From: Methylobacterium currus
Lineage (GTDB): Bacteria; Pseudomonadota; Alphaproteobacteria; Rhizobiales; Beijerinckiaceae
NCBI RefSeq assembly: GCF_003058325.1
Contig: NZ_CP028843.1
Location: 332,501 to 396,500 of the forward strand
Reading direction: 5' to 3'
DNA: 64,000 bases
Part shown: positions 43,235 to 52,142 of the stretch, piece by piece
How positions within the stretch are numbered: the stretch's first letter is position 1
How the letters are laid out: each line of letters begins with the position of its first letter
Notes under the pieces: model-generated
Told to the model about the DNA's origin: nothing
Databases searched by the model: none
Seen by the model: the letters and a program-made list of their open reading frames with translations, nothing else
Made by a program: the position numbers and the translations under genes

Positions 43235-45262
43235 TCAGGCGTCGGCGCGCTCGGGCTCATGCTCGGGCGCCCGGACCGGGGCAGGGGAGGGGGCGGCGAC
43301 CGGCACGTCGCGAACCGCCTCCAGGCAGGCCTCGACGCCCTCGCGCAAGGAGACCGCGTAATGGTCGGCGCCGAGGGACGCCCGGGCGCCGGGATCGCTC
43401 AGCACCGCGTCGTCCGCCGGCCATAAGCCCACCAGCACCTGCGCCTCCGGCGCCCGGCGCCGCAGCCGCTGGACGAGGTAGCGCAGATGGGCCGGCGTCC
43501 CGCTGATCTCGAGGTAGGAGATGCAGATCATCCGCGCTCCGGCCGCATCGAGCGAGGCGATCGCGGACCGCGACACCGCCTCGAACGGCACCACCCGGGT
43601 GCCGAAGCCGTGCTTCTCGAGGAGCTGGGCCAGCATCATCGAGGCGGCCTCGTCGAGCGGCCCGCGTCCGGCGACGCACAGCACCGCGCCCTCGCGCCGC
43701 CAGTCCTCCGGCAGGGCGTCCGGGGCCGGGGCATCCGGCACCGCAGGGGCCGCCTCGCAGGGCACCTGCTCGTCCTGACGGCCCGACAGGAGGCGGCCGG
43801 CGAGCGTGGGCTTCGTCTCCGGCGCCGTATCGTCCCGGTCGGCGAGGTCCTCGATCAGCTGCGCGATGCCGACGCGGATGCGATCGAGCTGGCCCCCGGT
43901 CAGCACGCCGCGGCGGGCATCGGTGGCGGCGAGCTGGAGGCCCTTCAGCGCCACCTCGTCGTAGTAGGAGGAGAGCGAGCACTGGGCGAGGATCGCTTCC
44001 GCCAGTTCCTGCGCCTCGTCGGGATCGTCGGCCAGCATGCGCTGGTAGAAGTTCTCGACCGGGGTCAGGGCCGGGCGGTCGCCGAACAGCACGTCGAGGA
44101 ATTCGAGCTTGTCGACGTGGCGGCCGAGCACGACGAGGCAGACGGTGAGCGGCGTCGAGAGCAGGAGTCCCACCGGCCCCCATAGCCAGGTCCAGAACAG
44201 GGCCGAGACCAGGACCGCGAAGGGTGAGAGCCCGGTCGAGTGGCCGTAGACCAGGGGCTCGATGAACTGGCCGACCAGGGGCTCGAGCACGATGAACAGG
44301 GCGGCGGTCGCCAGCACCATGTTCCAGCCCGGATCGACGGCGGCGGCCAGCATCAGCGGCAGCAGGGCCGACAGGAAGGCGCCGATATAGGGCACGAAGC
44401 GCATCAGCGCGGTGAAGATGCCCCACAGGATCGGGTTCGGCACGCCGATCAGCCAAAGCCCGGTCCCGATGGCGAGGCCGAACCCGGCATTGAGCGCGAG
44501 CTGGACCAGGAAGAACCGGCTCAGGCGCCGCGCCGCATCGTCCATCGCCACGGTGGTGCGGTGCAGGTCGCTGGAGCCGACGAGGCGGATCATCCGGTCG
44601 CGGAGATCCTCGCGCTGCACCAGGATGAAGATCAGCACCACGAAGACGATGCCGAGGGTGGCGAGCGGCGAGACCACGGGGGCCAGCACCTTCTCGGCGA
44701 GCTCGATCGGGCTCGGCTCGCGGTCGCGCATCTCGACCAGCACCGGCTTGTCGGGGTTCTGCACCGAGGGCGGCGGGCTGCGCTTGCCCTCGGGCTTCTC
44801 CTCTGGCTTCGGCTCCGGCGCGCCGGCCTGCTGGATCTGGTGGTTGATGCTGCGGAGATACCCGGCCATGTCGCCGAGGGGCCCGGCCTTCAGGTTCTCG
44901 GCCTTCTGGGCGATGGTGCGCTGGTAGCGCGGCAGGCCGGTCGAGAGGTCGGCGACCTGCATGCCGATCAGCCCGCCGAGTCCCGCCACCACGGCGAGGA
45001 GCAGCAGCACCGCGACGCCGACCGAGGGAATCCGCCCGAGCCGGAGCTTGCGCAGCAGCGCCACCAGCGGCCCGATCACGAAGCTGAGCAGCACCGCGAT
45101 GGCGATCGGGATCAGGATCTCGCGGCCGAAATACAGGGCCGCCACGATCACCGCCGCGATGACGAGCGGCGCCGCGAGGCCGTCGCCGGGGGTCTCGGCA
45201 GCCTGGACCCGGGCCGGGTTCACCGGGAAGATCCGCCTGCGATCGTCTCGCCCATCCGCCAT
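43235..45262 (-). CDS. AI-2E family permease with a C-terminal cobalamin-binding-like domain (paralog)
   Basis: This 675-residue protein has the AI-2E membrane domain (about 25-410), sharing VQREDLRDRMIRL, FVPYIGAFLSALLPL, EPLVYGHSTGLSPFAV and LTVCLVVLGRHVDKLEFLDVLFGDRPAL with the protein encoded at 16386. A long soluble tail follows: a helical YYDEVALKGLQLA region, a variable Pro-rich linker, then a strand-helix domain (about 520-615) VLCVAGRGPLDEAASMMLAQLLEKHGF with ICISYLEISG. The tail resembles B12-binding domains but has no DxHxxG. ATG 45262 starts the sensible frame. It is a single gene; transport substrate and tail ligand are unknown. Confidence 0.85.
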   Translation of the reverse strand: MADGRDDRRRIFPVNPARVQAAETPGDGLAAPLVIAAVIVAALYFGREILIPIAIAVLLSFVIGPLVALLRKLRLGRIPSVGVAVLLLLAVVAGLGGLIGMQVADLSTGLPRYQRTIAQKAENLKAGPLGDMAGYLRSINHQIQQAGAPEPKPEEKPEGKRSPPPSVQNPDKPVLVEMRDREPSPIELAEKVLAPVVSPLATLGIVFVVLIFILVQREDLRDRMIRLVGSSDLHRTTVAMDDAARRLSRFFLVQLALNAGFGLAIGTGLWLIGVPNPILWGIFTALMRFVPYIGAFLSALLPLMLAAAVDPGWNMVLATAALFIVLEPLVGQFIEPLVYGHSTGLSPFAVLVSALFWTWLWGPVGLLLSTPLTVCLVVLGRHVDKLEFLDVLFGDRPALTPVENFYQRMLADDPDEAQELAEAILAQCSLSSYYDEVALKGLQLAATDARRGVLTGGQLDRIRVGIAQLIEDLADRDDTAPETKPTLAGRLLSGRQDEQVPCEAAPAVPDAPAPDALPEDWRREGAVLCVAGRGPLDEAASMMLAQLLEKHGFGTRVVPFEAVSRSAIASLDAAGARMICISYLEISGTPAHLRYLVQRLRRRAPEAQVLVGLWPADDAVLSDPGARASLGADHYAVSLREGVEACLEAVRDVPVAAPSPAPVRAPEHEPERADA

Positions 45263-45366
45263 GCGCCGCTCACTTCCTCGCGCGCGGCGCTCGCCGTCTC
45301 GCCACGCTTCCACGGGGGAGGAACGGGGCCAGCGGGGAAACGATCCGCCCATGACCCAGGGCCAAC

Positions 45367-47472
45367 CTATCGAAAATGTGATCGCGCCTCCTCGATCCGC
45401 ACCGTCACGCTGTCGCTCGCGCCTGTGGCGTCCAGTACCGAGATGCGCACGAAGCCGGCGCCGTCGGGCTGCCACTCGGCCTGGCGCCGGTCCGATTCGG
45501 CCACCGGCAGGCCGCCGACGAGCCAGGTCAGCGGCAGGGTGCCGCCAAGCGCCTTGAGAGCGAGGCCGGCGGGCGCATCACCTTCCGCCCCGAGATCGAT
45601 CCGTGCCCCGTCCGGCGGGTAGGCGATGCGCAGGCGGTCGGTCGGGCCTGCTTCGCGGCGTAAGGAGCGCAGGGGCGGCGGCAGGGCGGAGGTCGACGCC
45701 ACCAGGGCGTCGCGGGGTCGCGGCAGGGGCTCGGGGTCCCCGCCGAGGCGCGCGACCGCGTCGAACAGGAGCGGTGCGGCGGCGACCCGCCCGACGAGGC
45801 CCGGCACCCCGGCCCCGTCCGGCCGCCCGAGCCACACCGCCACCGTGGTGCGGCGGTCGAACCCGACCGCCCAGGCGTCGCGGTAGCCGTAGGACGTGCC
45901 GGTCTTGTAGGCGAGGCGGTTCGGCAGGGCGCTCTCGGGCGGCGGCGTGCCGCGCAAGGTATCGGCGACGTACCAGGCCGCCACCGGCTCGGCGATGCGC
46001 GGCAGGACCGCGTCAGGCGTCGCACCGTCGAGGCGGCGCTTCAGCACCGGCACCTCGCCGCCGCGGGCGAGCCCGGCATAGAGCCGGCCGAGGTCGGTGA
46101 GCGTGATGCCGAGGCCCCCGAGCGCCACTGGCAGGCCCGGCGCCGAATCCCGCGGCAGGACGATCGATGCGCCGGCGGCGCGCAGGCGGGCGATGAAGCG
46201 GGCCGGGCCCACCGCCTCCATCAGCTCCACCGCCGGCACGTTGAGGGAGAGCTGGAGGGCGCGCCGCGCCGTCACCGTACCCTGGAAGGTGAGGTCGAAA
46301 TTCTCCGGCGCGTAGGAGGCGCCGAACCGGGACGGACGATCCTCGATCAGGGTCTCGGGGTGCGCAAGCCCCGATTCGAACGCCATGGCGTAGACGAAGG
46401 GCTTGAGGCCTGAGCCCGGCGAGCGGACCGCCCCCGTCATGTCGATGGCGCCGGCGCGCGCGGCGTCGAGGTAGCCGGCGCTGCCGATCTGGGCCCGCAC
46501 CTCGCCGCTGGCGTTGTCGATGACGAGGATCGCCGCCGACAGCCCGGGGCCGAGCGCCGCCGCCCGCTCGGCCGCCAGCGGCTCGAGCCGGGCCTGCAGC
46601 CGCGCGTCGAGGGTCAGCCGATGCACGGCCCGGCCCGGCTCCTGCGCCAGGGCCGCCTCGGCGGCGTGGGGCGCGAGCATCGGGAAGGGTTTTCGGGAAT
46701 GCGGCACCGGCTCGGCCTTGGCCGCGGCGGCGTCCGCCGCCGGCACCACGCCGCGGGCGGCGGCGATGTCGAGCACCCGGTCGCGGGCCCGGCGGGCGGC
46801 GTCCGGGAAGCGGTCGGGCCGCCGGCCCTCCGGCGCCTGCGGCAGGGCCACCAGCAGGGCGGCCTCGGCCAGCGTGAGGCGCGCCGGCTCGCGCCCGACA
46901 TAGGCCAGGCTCGCCGCCCGCAGGCCCTCGACCGGCCCGCCATAGGGCGCGAGGGCGAGGTAGAGCCGCAGCACACCGTCCTTGCCGAGGCGCCGCTCCA
47001 GCTCGATCGCCCGGGCGATCTGGCGCAGCTTGGCGCCGAGCGAGCGCTCGCCCCGCGGCTCGACGAGGCGCGCCACCTGCATCGACAGGGTCGAGGCCCC
47101 CGACACGATCCGCCCCGCCGCGAGCCATTGCCCGGCGGCGCGCAGGAGCGCCATCGGGTCGACCCCCGGATGCGACTGGAAGCGCCGGTCCTCGTAGGCC
47201 GTCAGCATGGCGAGGAAGCGGGGATCGACGGCCGCGGGTTCGAGCGGCAGGCGCCAGCGGCCATCCACGGTCGCGAAGGGGCGCAGGAGGATGCCGGCCC
47301 GGTCGAGGACGATGGTGGAGCGGGCCTGCGCGGCGGTGAGGTCGAGGGGTGGGAGCCGGGCGAGGATGGACCAGAGCCAGGTGGCGGTGGTGAGGACGAG
47401 GCCCGCGGTGAGGCCGGCGAGCACCATGGCGGCGCGGCGCCGCCGGATCCTCGGTGTCGTGCGCGCTCCCAT
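45367..47472 (-). CDS. pbpC: Penicillin-binding protein 1C (bifunctional, GT51 and transpeptidase)
   Basis: This protein of about 701 residues has one N-terminal membrane anchor (about 15-38) and a glycosyltransferase domain with EDRRFQSHPGVDP and GASTLSMQVARL. The transpeptidase domain has the serine motif SPGSGLKPF and KTGTSYGYRDAW. A C-terminal BiPBP_C domain begins at LRIAYPPDGARIDL. It polymerises and may cross-link peptidoglycan. Enteric pbpC is usually next to an alpha-2-macroglobulin gene; none is here. ATG 47472 is taken; an upstream ATG at 47517 adds 15 residues encoded by a short GGTCCC repeat. Confidence 0.92.
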   Translation of the reverse strand: MGARTTPRIRRRRAAMVLAGLTAGLVLTTATWLWSILARLPPLDLTAAQARSTIVLDRAGILLRPFATVDGRWRLPLEPAAVDPRFLAMLTAYEDRRFQSHPGVDPMALLRAAGQWLAAGRIVSGASTLSMQVARLVEPRGERSLGAKLRQIARAIELERRLGKDGVLRLYLALAPYGGPVEGLRAASLAYVGREPARLTLAEAALLVALPQAPEGRRPDRFPDAARRARDRVLDIAAARGVVPAADAAAAKAEPVPHSRKPFPMLAPHAAEAALAQEPGRAVHRLTLDARLQARLEPLAAERAAALGPGLSAAILVIDNASGEVRAQIGSAGYLDAARAGAIDMTGAVRSPGSGLKPFVYAMAFESGLAHPETLIEDRPSRFGASYAPENFDLTFQGTVTARRALQLSLNVPAVELMEAVGPARFIARLRAAGASIVLPRDSAPGLPVALGGLGITLTDLGRLYAGLARGGEVPVLKRRLDGATPDAVLPRIAEPVAAWYVADTLRGTPPPESALPNRLAYKTGTSYGYRDAWAVGFDRRTTVAVWLGRPDGAGVPGLVGRVAAAPLLFDAVARLGGDPEPLPRPRDALVASTSALPPPLRSLRREAGPTDRLRIAYPPDGARIDLGAEGDAPAGLALKALGGTLPLTWLVGGLPVAESDRRQAEWQPDGAGFVRISVLDATGASDSVTVRIEEARSHFR

Positions 47473-47666
47473 CCTCAGGTCCCGTCTCGTCCAGGTCCCA
47501 TCGCGTTCAGGTCCCACCTTGCCGCATGTCCCGGGTCACCGCGATGGTGCGCCGCGCGCGACCCGCCGGCAACAATCGGCGAAAGATCGTTCGGCGCCAA
47601 GGTCCGACCGGTCACCGGTGGCACCGGCCGGCAAGGATGCGGGCTGCCGAGGCACGCTGCGGCGTG

Positions 47667-47703
47667 ATCAGCTGCGCGTGTGCAGAATCAGCTGCGCGTG
47701 TGC
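47667..47703. repeat. 20-bp period direct repeat upstream of pbpC
   Basis: ATCAGCTGCGCGTGTGC occurs at 47667-47683 and again at 47687-47703, separated by AGA. The region lies between the pbpC start and the end of the PAS gene. It may be a slippage duplication or a pair of binding sites. Confidence 0.6.
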
Positions 47704-47743
47704 GGACGCGATCGTCGGCCCGATCCGTCCCGTCGCGGCGGCG

Positions 47744-48214
47744 TCAGCCGAGCCCCGGAATCCGGTCCGACAGGAAGATGTCCGATGCCGTCTCCTCGAC
47801 GGGCCTGTACCGGCCGGCCCCGCCGCGCGTCGGCCGGCCGCGGCGACGGACGACCTCGCGTTCGAAGGCGATGTACGCCTCCGGCTCGCCGTCCAGGCGC
47901 CGGATCGCCCGCACGTTGATCTCGCACAGATAGGCTTCGCCGCTCTTGCGATAGTTCTGGAGGCAGCCGAGAAAATGCCCCTCCGCCCGCAGGGCCCGCT
48001 GCACCTGCCGCGTTCCCTCCCGGCTCGTCCCCTGGCCCTGGAGGATGCGCGGCGTCTGGCCGATCACCTCGGACGCCGCGTAGCCGCTCATCCGCGCGAA
48101 GCTGGGATTGGCATACAGGATCCTCGGGCCCGGCTGGTTCAGCTGCGCGTCGGTCAGCAGCACTCCGACATCCAGAGACTCGGCGAACAGGCGGACGAGA
48201 TCGATGACGTTCAT
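47744..48214 (-). CDS. Single PAS-domain protein, LOV-like without the photoactive cysteine
   Basis: This 156-residue protein consists of one PAS domain (about 5-118): LFAESLDVGVLLTDAQ, ILYANPSFARMSGYAASEVIGQTPRILQGQGTS, and YRKSGEAYLCEINVRAI. The core IGQTPRILQG follows the LOV pattern GxNCRFLQ, but the adduct Cys is Pro, so flavin photochemistry by adduct formation is not expected. A basic tail RRRGRPTRGG follows. No output domain is attached, so it may act on a partner. It is divergent from the chemoreceptor gene and shares its control region. Confidence 0.85.
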   Translation of the reverse strand: MNVIDLVRLFAESLDVGVLLTDAQLNQPGPRILYANPSFARMSGYAASEVIGQTPRILQGQGTSREGTRQVQRALRAEGHFLGCLQNYRKSGEAYLCEINVRAIRRLDGEPEAYIAFEREVVRRRGRPTRGGAGRYRPVEETASDIFLSDRIPGLG

Positions 48215-48245
48215 GGCTCCGGCTCCGTGACGCCCCAGCGATAAT

Positions 48246-48334
48246 CAGAATTTGTTAACTTCCCCTCACCACGGAGATGGGGCTTATGACCGTCGGATTT
48301 CGAACTAATCCGCGAAAATTCAGGATTTGTTAGC
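48246..48334. promoter_or_regulatory. AT-richer divergent control region with a 14-bp direct repeat
   Basis: CAGAATTTGTTAAC (48246-48259) and CAGGATTTGTTAGC (48321-48334) lie 75 bp apart in the 211 bp between the divergent PAS and chemoreceptor genes. This segment is clearly richer in A and T than its surroundings. The repeats differ at two positions and could bind one regulator that controls both genes. Confidence 0.45.
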
Positions 48335-48425
48335 ATTTTTTGCCAAGTGTCGACAAGCATCGACGGGAACAACTTGAACAACAGCGTTGCCCTTCAGCAA
48401 TAAGACCGGGAGTTTGCGAGGCGCC

Positions 48426-49907
48426 ATGAAACTCTTGCTCAAGCGCAGGCCGGCGAGGAACGGCCTGGAGATTGCAGCCCTCGCGGCGCTCCGCACCAAC
48501 GTCATGATCGCCGACGCGGACATGACGATCACCTACATGAATCCGGCCCTCCGGCGCTTCATGCAGGACGCCGAGGCCGATCTCAGTGCCGAGCTGCCGC
48601 GCTTCGACGCGGCCAAGCTCATCGGCAGCAACATCGACATCTTTCACAAGAATCCCACGCACCAGCGCCGGATGCTCGCGGCCCTCGACAAGCCCCACGA
48701 GGCCACGATCCGCGTCGGCAAGCGCGTCTTCGATCTCCTCGTGACGCCGCTCGGCGACAAGGAGCAGCGCCTCGGCTTCGTGGTGGAGTGGAGCGACGCC
48801 AGCGCCCGACTGCTCAATCTCGACTATTCGAGCCAGATCGCCGCCATCAGCCGGTCCCAGGCCGCGGTCGAGTTTCATCCCGACGGTACCGTCATTACGG
48901 CCAACGAGAATTTCCTCACGCTGATGGGCTACAGCCTCGACGAGGTTCGCGGCAAGCCGCACAGCATCTTCATCGATTCCGAGACCCGCGCGAGCCGGGA
49001 CTACGCCGAGTTCTGGGACAAGCTGCGCCGGGGCGAGTACCAAGCGGCGCAATTCAAGCGTTTCACCCGCGACGCCCGCCCGGTCTGGATCGAGGGCTCC
49101 TACAACCCGATCCTCGACCAGAACGGCCGCGTCGCCAAGATCGTCAAGTTCGCCAGCGACGTGACCGCGGAGGTGAAGCGCCTGACCGAGCTCAAGCTGC
49201 TCATCGACGAGAACTTCGCCGAGGTGGACCAAGCCGTCGGCCGCTCGAACAGCGAGGCCGAGCAGGCGCGGCTGGCCGCGGGCAAGACTTCCGCCAACGT
49301 GCAGTCCGTGGCCGCCGCCGCCGAGGAGCTGGCGCAGTCGGTCAACGAGATCGCCGCCAGCATGAACCGGGCGCGGACGGTCAGCGACGAGGCGCACCAC
49401 CAGGCCAGCGCCGCCGGGGAGCTGACCCAGAAGCTGACGACGACGGCATCGGCGATGAACGGCATCGTCGGCCTGATCCAGAGCATCGCCAGCCAGATCA
49501 ACCTGCTGGCGCTCAACGCGACGATCGAATCCGCCCGGGCCGGCGAGGCCGGCCGGGGTTTCGCGGTCGTGGCGGCGGAGGTGAAGAACCTCGCCAACCA
49601 GGCCGCCCGCGCGACCGAGCAGATCAGCGCCGAGATCGGCAGCATCCAGGCGGTGTCGGGCCAGGTCGTCGGGACGCTGCGGGCGATCCAGGACGCGGTC
49701 GGCGCGATGCGCGACGACGTGATGCGCACCGCGGCCACGATGGAGCAGCAGAGTGCCGTGACGCAGGACATGTCGGCCAACATGCAGGACGCCGCCGGGG
49801 CCGTGAGTGCCATCGCGCAGAATATCGGCGCGATCTCGGCGGCGGTTCACAGCGTCACGCAGGCCGTCGAGACGACGAAGGGCGCCGCCCGCGTGCTGGC
49901 ACGCTGA
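48426..49907 (+). CDS. Cytoplasmic methyl-accepting chemotaxis protein with two PAS domains
   Basis: This 493-residue receptor has no membrane helix. The first PAS-like domain (about 18-125) has [22 protein letters not shown]. The second (about 130-245) has [26 protein letters not shown]. The signalling domain (about 255-490) carries the hairpin tip [38 protein letters not shown] that contacts CheA and CheW. It should report internal redox or ligand state to flagellar chemotaxis. ATG 48426 is preferred to a TTG 13 codons upstream. No che genes are in the window. A small helical protein gene follows by 70 bp. Confidence 0.93.
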   Translation: MKLLLKRRPARNGLEIAALAALRTNVMIADADMTITYMNPALRRFMQDAEADLSAELPRFDAAKLIGSNIDIFHKNPTHQRRMLAALDKPHEATIRVGKRVFDLLVTPLGDKEQRLGFVVEWSDASARLLNLDYSSQIAAISRSQAAVEFHPDGTVITANENFLTLMGYSLDEVRGKPHSIFIDSETRASRDYAEFWDKLRRGEYQAAQFKRFTRDARPVWIEGSYNPILDQNGRVAKIVKFASDVTAEVKRLTELKLLIDENFAEVDQAVGRSNSEAEQARLAAGKTSANVQSVAAAAEELAQSVNEIAASMNRARTVSDEAHHQASAAGELTQKLTTTASAMNGIVGLIQSIASQINLLALNATIESARAGEAGRGFAVVAAEVKNLANQAARATEQISAEIGSIQAVSGQVVGTLRAIQDAVGAMRDDVMRTAATMEQQSAVTQDMSANMQDAAGAVSAIAQNIGAISAAVHSVTQAVETTKGAARVLAR

Positions 49908-49977
49908 CCGAGCTCCCGACGGGCGCAGCCGCGACGCGCCTCCCACCCTTGCGCCATCTCAGGCGGGCAGAGCAACC

Positions 49978-50292
49978 ATGGCCGAGATCCACCTCTTTCC
50001 GGTTCCCTCGCCGGTCGATGCGGCCCCCGAGACGTTCCGGCGTCTCACGGCCGTCCTGACGAATGCCGCCAGGGCCGGCACCGACCTGGGACCGCGCGGC
50101 CACCAGATCGCGCTGCTGCGGGAGGGGATCGGCGAAGGCTTGCGCGACGTCGTCGAGGCCATGGTCCCGATGCTCGACGCGCTCTCGGACAACGATCCGG
50201 CCCGCCAGGCGCTGGAGGAGATGATCGAGCGCTTCGTCCTGTGCATCCGGGCGGTGCTCGGCGCCGTCGATCGGCTCTCGGCGGCTGCCTAG
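49978..50292 (+). CDS. Small helical hypothetical protein downstream of the chemoreceptor, 104 aa
   Basis: This acidic, helix-rich 104-residue protein begins MAEIHLFPVPSPVDAAPETFRRL. Its C-terminal half (DVVEAMVPMLDALSDNDPARQALEEMIERFVLCIRAVLGAVDRL) could pair as a coiled coil. It has no membrane helix or known motif. It lies 70 bp after the chemoreceptor gene in the same direction and may be cotranscribed. The stop TAG is the first part of a dispersed hairpin element. Function unknown. Confidence 0.7.
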   Translation: MAEIHLFPVPSPVDAAPETFRRLTAVLTNAARAGTDLGPRGHQIALLREGIGEGLRDVVEAMVPMLDALSDNDPARQALEEMIERFVLCIRAVLGAVDRLSAAA

Positions 50293-50395
50293 AGCAGCGC
50301 CCGATCCCGTTGCAATCGGGCGCTGCTCTCGGTCTTTGACTTTGCCGCGTCTTCCGCGACGAACCGGTGTCCGCTTCGTCGGAAAAAGGCTCGAG
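50290..50395. repeat. Dispersed two-hairpin element, family B copy 1
   Basis: Hairpin one has perfect 15-bp arms AGAGCAGCGCCCGAT (50291-50305) and ATCGGGCGCTGCTCT (50315-50329). The tail that follows reads TTTGACTTTGCCGCGTCTT and CGCGACGAACCGGTGTCC and ends CTTCGTCGGAAAAAGGCTC, where CGACGA pairs with TCGTCG. The tail matches copy 2 at 60837-60944, while the first stem differs but stays fully paired. Confidence 0.8.
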
Positions 50396-50405
50396 CCCCG
50401 TTTCC

Positions 50406-52142
50406 TCACAGGAACGGCGCCGGATCCTTCGGGTCGCGTGCCGGCTTCACGTCGCGCCGGTTCCACCAGCCGCCGCCGAGCGCCTGGAAGAGCGCCGCCG
50501 TATCCGCGTACTGGTTGGCCTGGGCCTGGGCCTGGGTCACCACCGCCTGGAGATAGGCCGACTGGGTGATCAGCAGCGAGGCGCTGCTGACGGCGCCGAG
50601 GCCGAATTGCTTGCGCACCAGGTCCACGCTCTGCTGGCTCGCCTTGACGGCGGCATTGGCGGCGGCCACCGCGCGGCCGTCGGCCTGGAGGGCGCGCAAG
50701 GCATCGGCGACGTTCTGGTAGGCGGTGATGACGGTGGCGCGGTACTGGGCCTGGGCCTGGACCAGATTCTCCTCCGCCGCCTGCTGGCGCCGGAAGAGGG
50801 TGCCGCCGTCGAAGAGCGGCTGGGCCACCGCGCCGGCGATGGTCCAGAGGCTGGCCGCCGGGTTGAGCAGGGCGGCGAAATTGGTGGCGCTGGCGCCGAC
50901 CGCGCCCGAGATGGTGAATTGCGGCAGGCGGTTGGCCACCGCGACGCCGACCTGGGCGCTCGCGGCGTGCACCGCGGCCTCGGCCGCCTTCACGTCGGGG
51001 CGCTGCTCGATCAGCCGCGAGGGCAGGCTCACCGGCAGGCTGCGGGGCAGGTGCAGCGAGGCGAGGGTGAAGGTCTGGCTCACCTCCTCGCTCGGGAAGC
51101 GGCCGGCGAGCGCCGTCAGAAGGTTGCGCTGTTGCGCCAGCGCGCGCTGCAACGGCGGCAGCACTTGCTGCGACTGGGCCAGCAATGCGGTCTGCTGCAC
51201 CACGTCGGCGCCCGCGACCTGGCCGGCATTCTGCTGCTTGGTGATCAGGTTCAGAAGGTCGGTCTGGGCCTGGATCACCTTCTCGGTCGCGGCGATCTGG
51301 GCCCGCAGGGAGGCCTCCTGGATCGCCGCCGCGACGACGTTGGCGGTGAGCGTCAGATAGGCCGCCTCGAGCTGCCAGAGCTGCCCCTCGGCCTGCGCCG
51401 CCTGCGATTCGAGCGCCCGGCGGGTGCCGCCGAACACGTCCGGCGTGAAGCTCACCGTCACCTGCGGGGTGACGAGGCTGTAGAGCAGCGAGTTGTCGTT
51501 GAGGGGCGATTGCAGGTCGCCGCCCGGCGCCTTGTTGTAGGAGGCCTGCGAGTTGAAGCCGACCTGCGGGAAGAGCGCGCCGCGCTGCGCTTCCGTGGTG
51601 GCCCGCGCCGCCCGCAAGCTAGCCTGGGCGGCTTCGAGGTTCGGGTTGCGGGCGAGCGCCTCCGCCACCAGGCTGTTGAGGGCTTTCGAGCGGAACAGCG
51701 TCCACCACTCGCCCGGCACGTCGCGCCCGGTCGCGAAGGTCTGGCTGAGGGCACCGTTGCGGCGATCCTCGGCGCCGACCTCGGGGTTGCGCAAGCCTTC
51801 CTTGGTGTAGCGGGAGACCGGCGGCGGGGTCGCGCCCTGGAAGTCGGGCCCGACCATGCAGGCCGAGGCCGACGCGGCCGCGAGAGCGGCCGCCAGGATG
51901 CGGGACGCGGTGCGCGCGGCGCGGCGAGATCCCGCCTCGTCGCCGGGACTTGTGTCACCCAAGCCCTTCCCGTCCGGGCCCGTGTCGCCCGGCACCGTGC
52001 CGTCCGCCGCAGGGTGTGCGGCGGGCGCGGCGGCCCGCGGGGCCGTGATGGCGGTCGAGAGGCGCAGGATGGCGCGCATGGAAGGGGGCATGCTGGCGAA
52101 GGCGGAGGAGGGCGCGTCGGGTCGGGACAGCATGTCGCTCAT
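50406..52142 (-). CDS. RND efflux outer membrane factor, NodT/OprM-family lipoprotein
   Basis: This protein of up to 578 residues has two outer membrane efflux (TolC-like) repeats, with coiled-coil stretches such as NLEAAQASLRAARATTEAQRG and a second half beginning PSRLIEQRPDVKAAEAAVHAASAQ. The lipobox ASAC (Cys near residue 95) marks lipid attachment. This is far from the ATG at 52142, which overlaps the pump stop (ATGA), so either the true start is internal (a TTG near the RRAARTASRILAA segment) or a long cytoplasmic leader is present. It forms the outer channel for the adjacent HME-RND pump. Confidence 0.88.
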   Translation of the reverse strand: MSDMLSRPDAPSSAFASMPPSMRAILRLSTAITAPRAAAPAAHPAADGTVPGDTGPDGKGLGDTSPGDEAGSRRAARTASRILAAALAAASASACMVGPDFQGATPPPVSRYTKEGLRNPEVGAEDRRNGALSQTFATGRDVPGEWWTLFRSKALNSLVAEALARNPNLEAAQASLRAARATTEAQRGALFPQVGFNSQASYNKAPGGDLQSPLNDNSLLYSLVTPQVTVSFTPDVFGGTRRALESQAAQAEGQLWQLEAAYLTLTANVVAAAIQEASLRAQIAATEKVIQAQTDLLNLITKQQNAGQVAGADVVQQTALLAQSQQVLPPLQRALAQQRNLLTALAGRFPSEEVSQTFTLASLHLPRSLPVSLPSRLIEQRPDVKAAEAAVHAASAQVGVAVANRLPQFTISGAVGASATNFAALLNPAASLWTIAGAVAQPLFDGGTLFRRQQAAEENLVQAQAQYRATVITAYQNVADALRALQADGRAVAAANAAVKASQQSVDLVRKQFGLGAVSSASLLITQSAYLQAVVTQAQAQANQYADTAALFQALGGGWWNRRDVKPARDPKDPAPFL

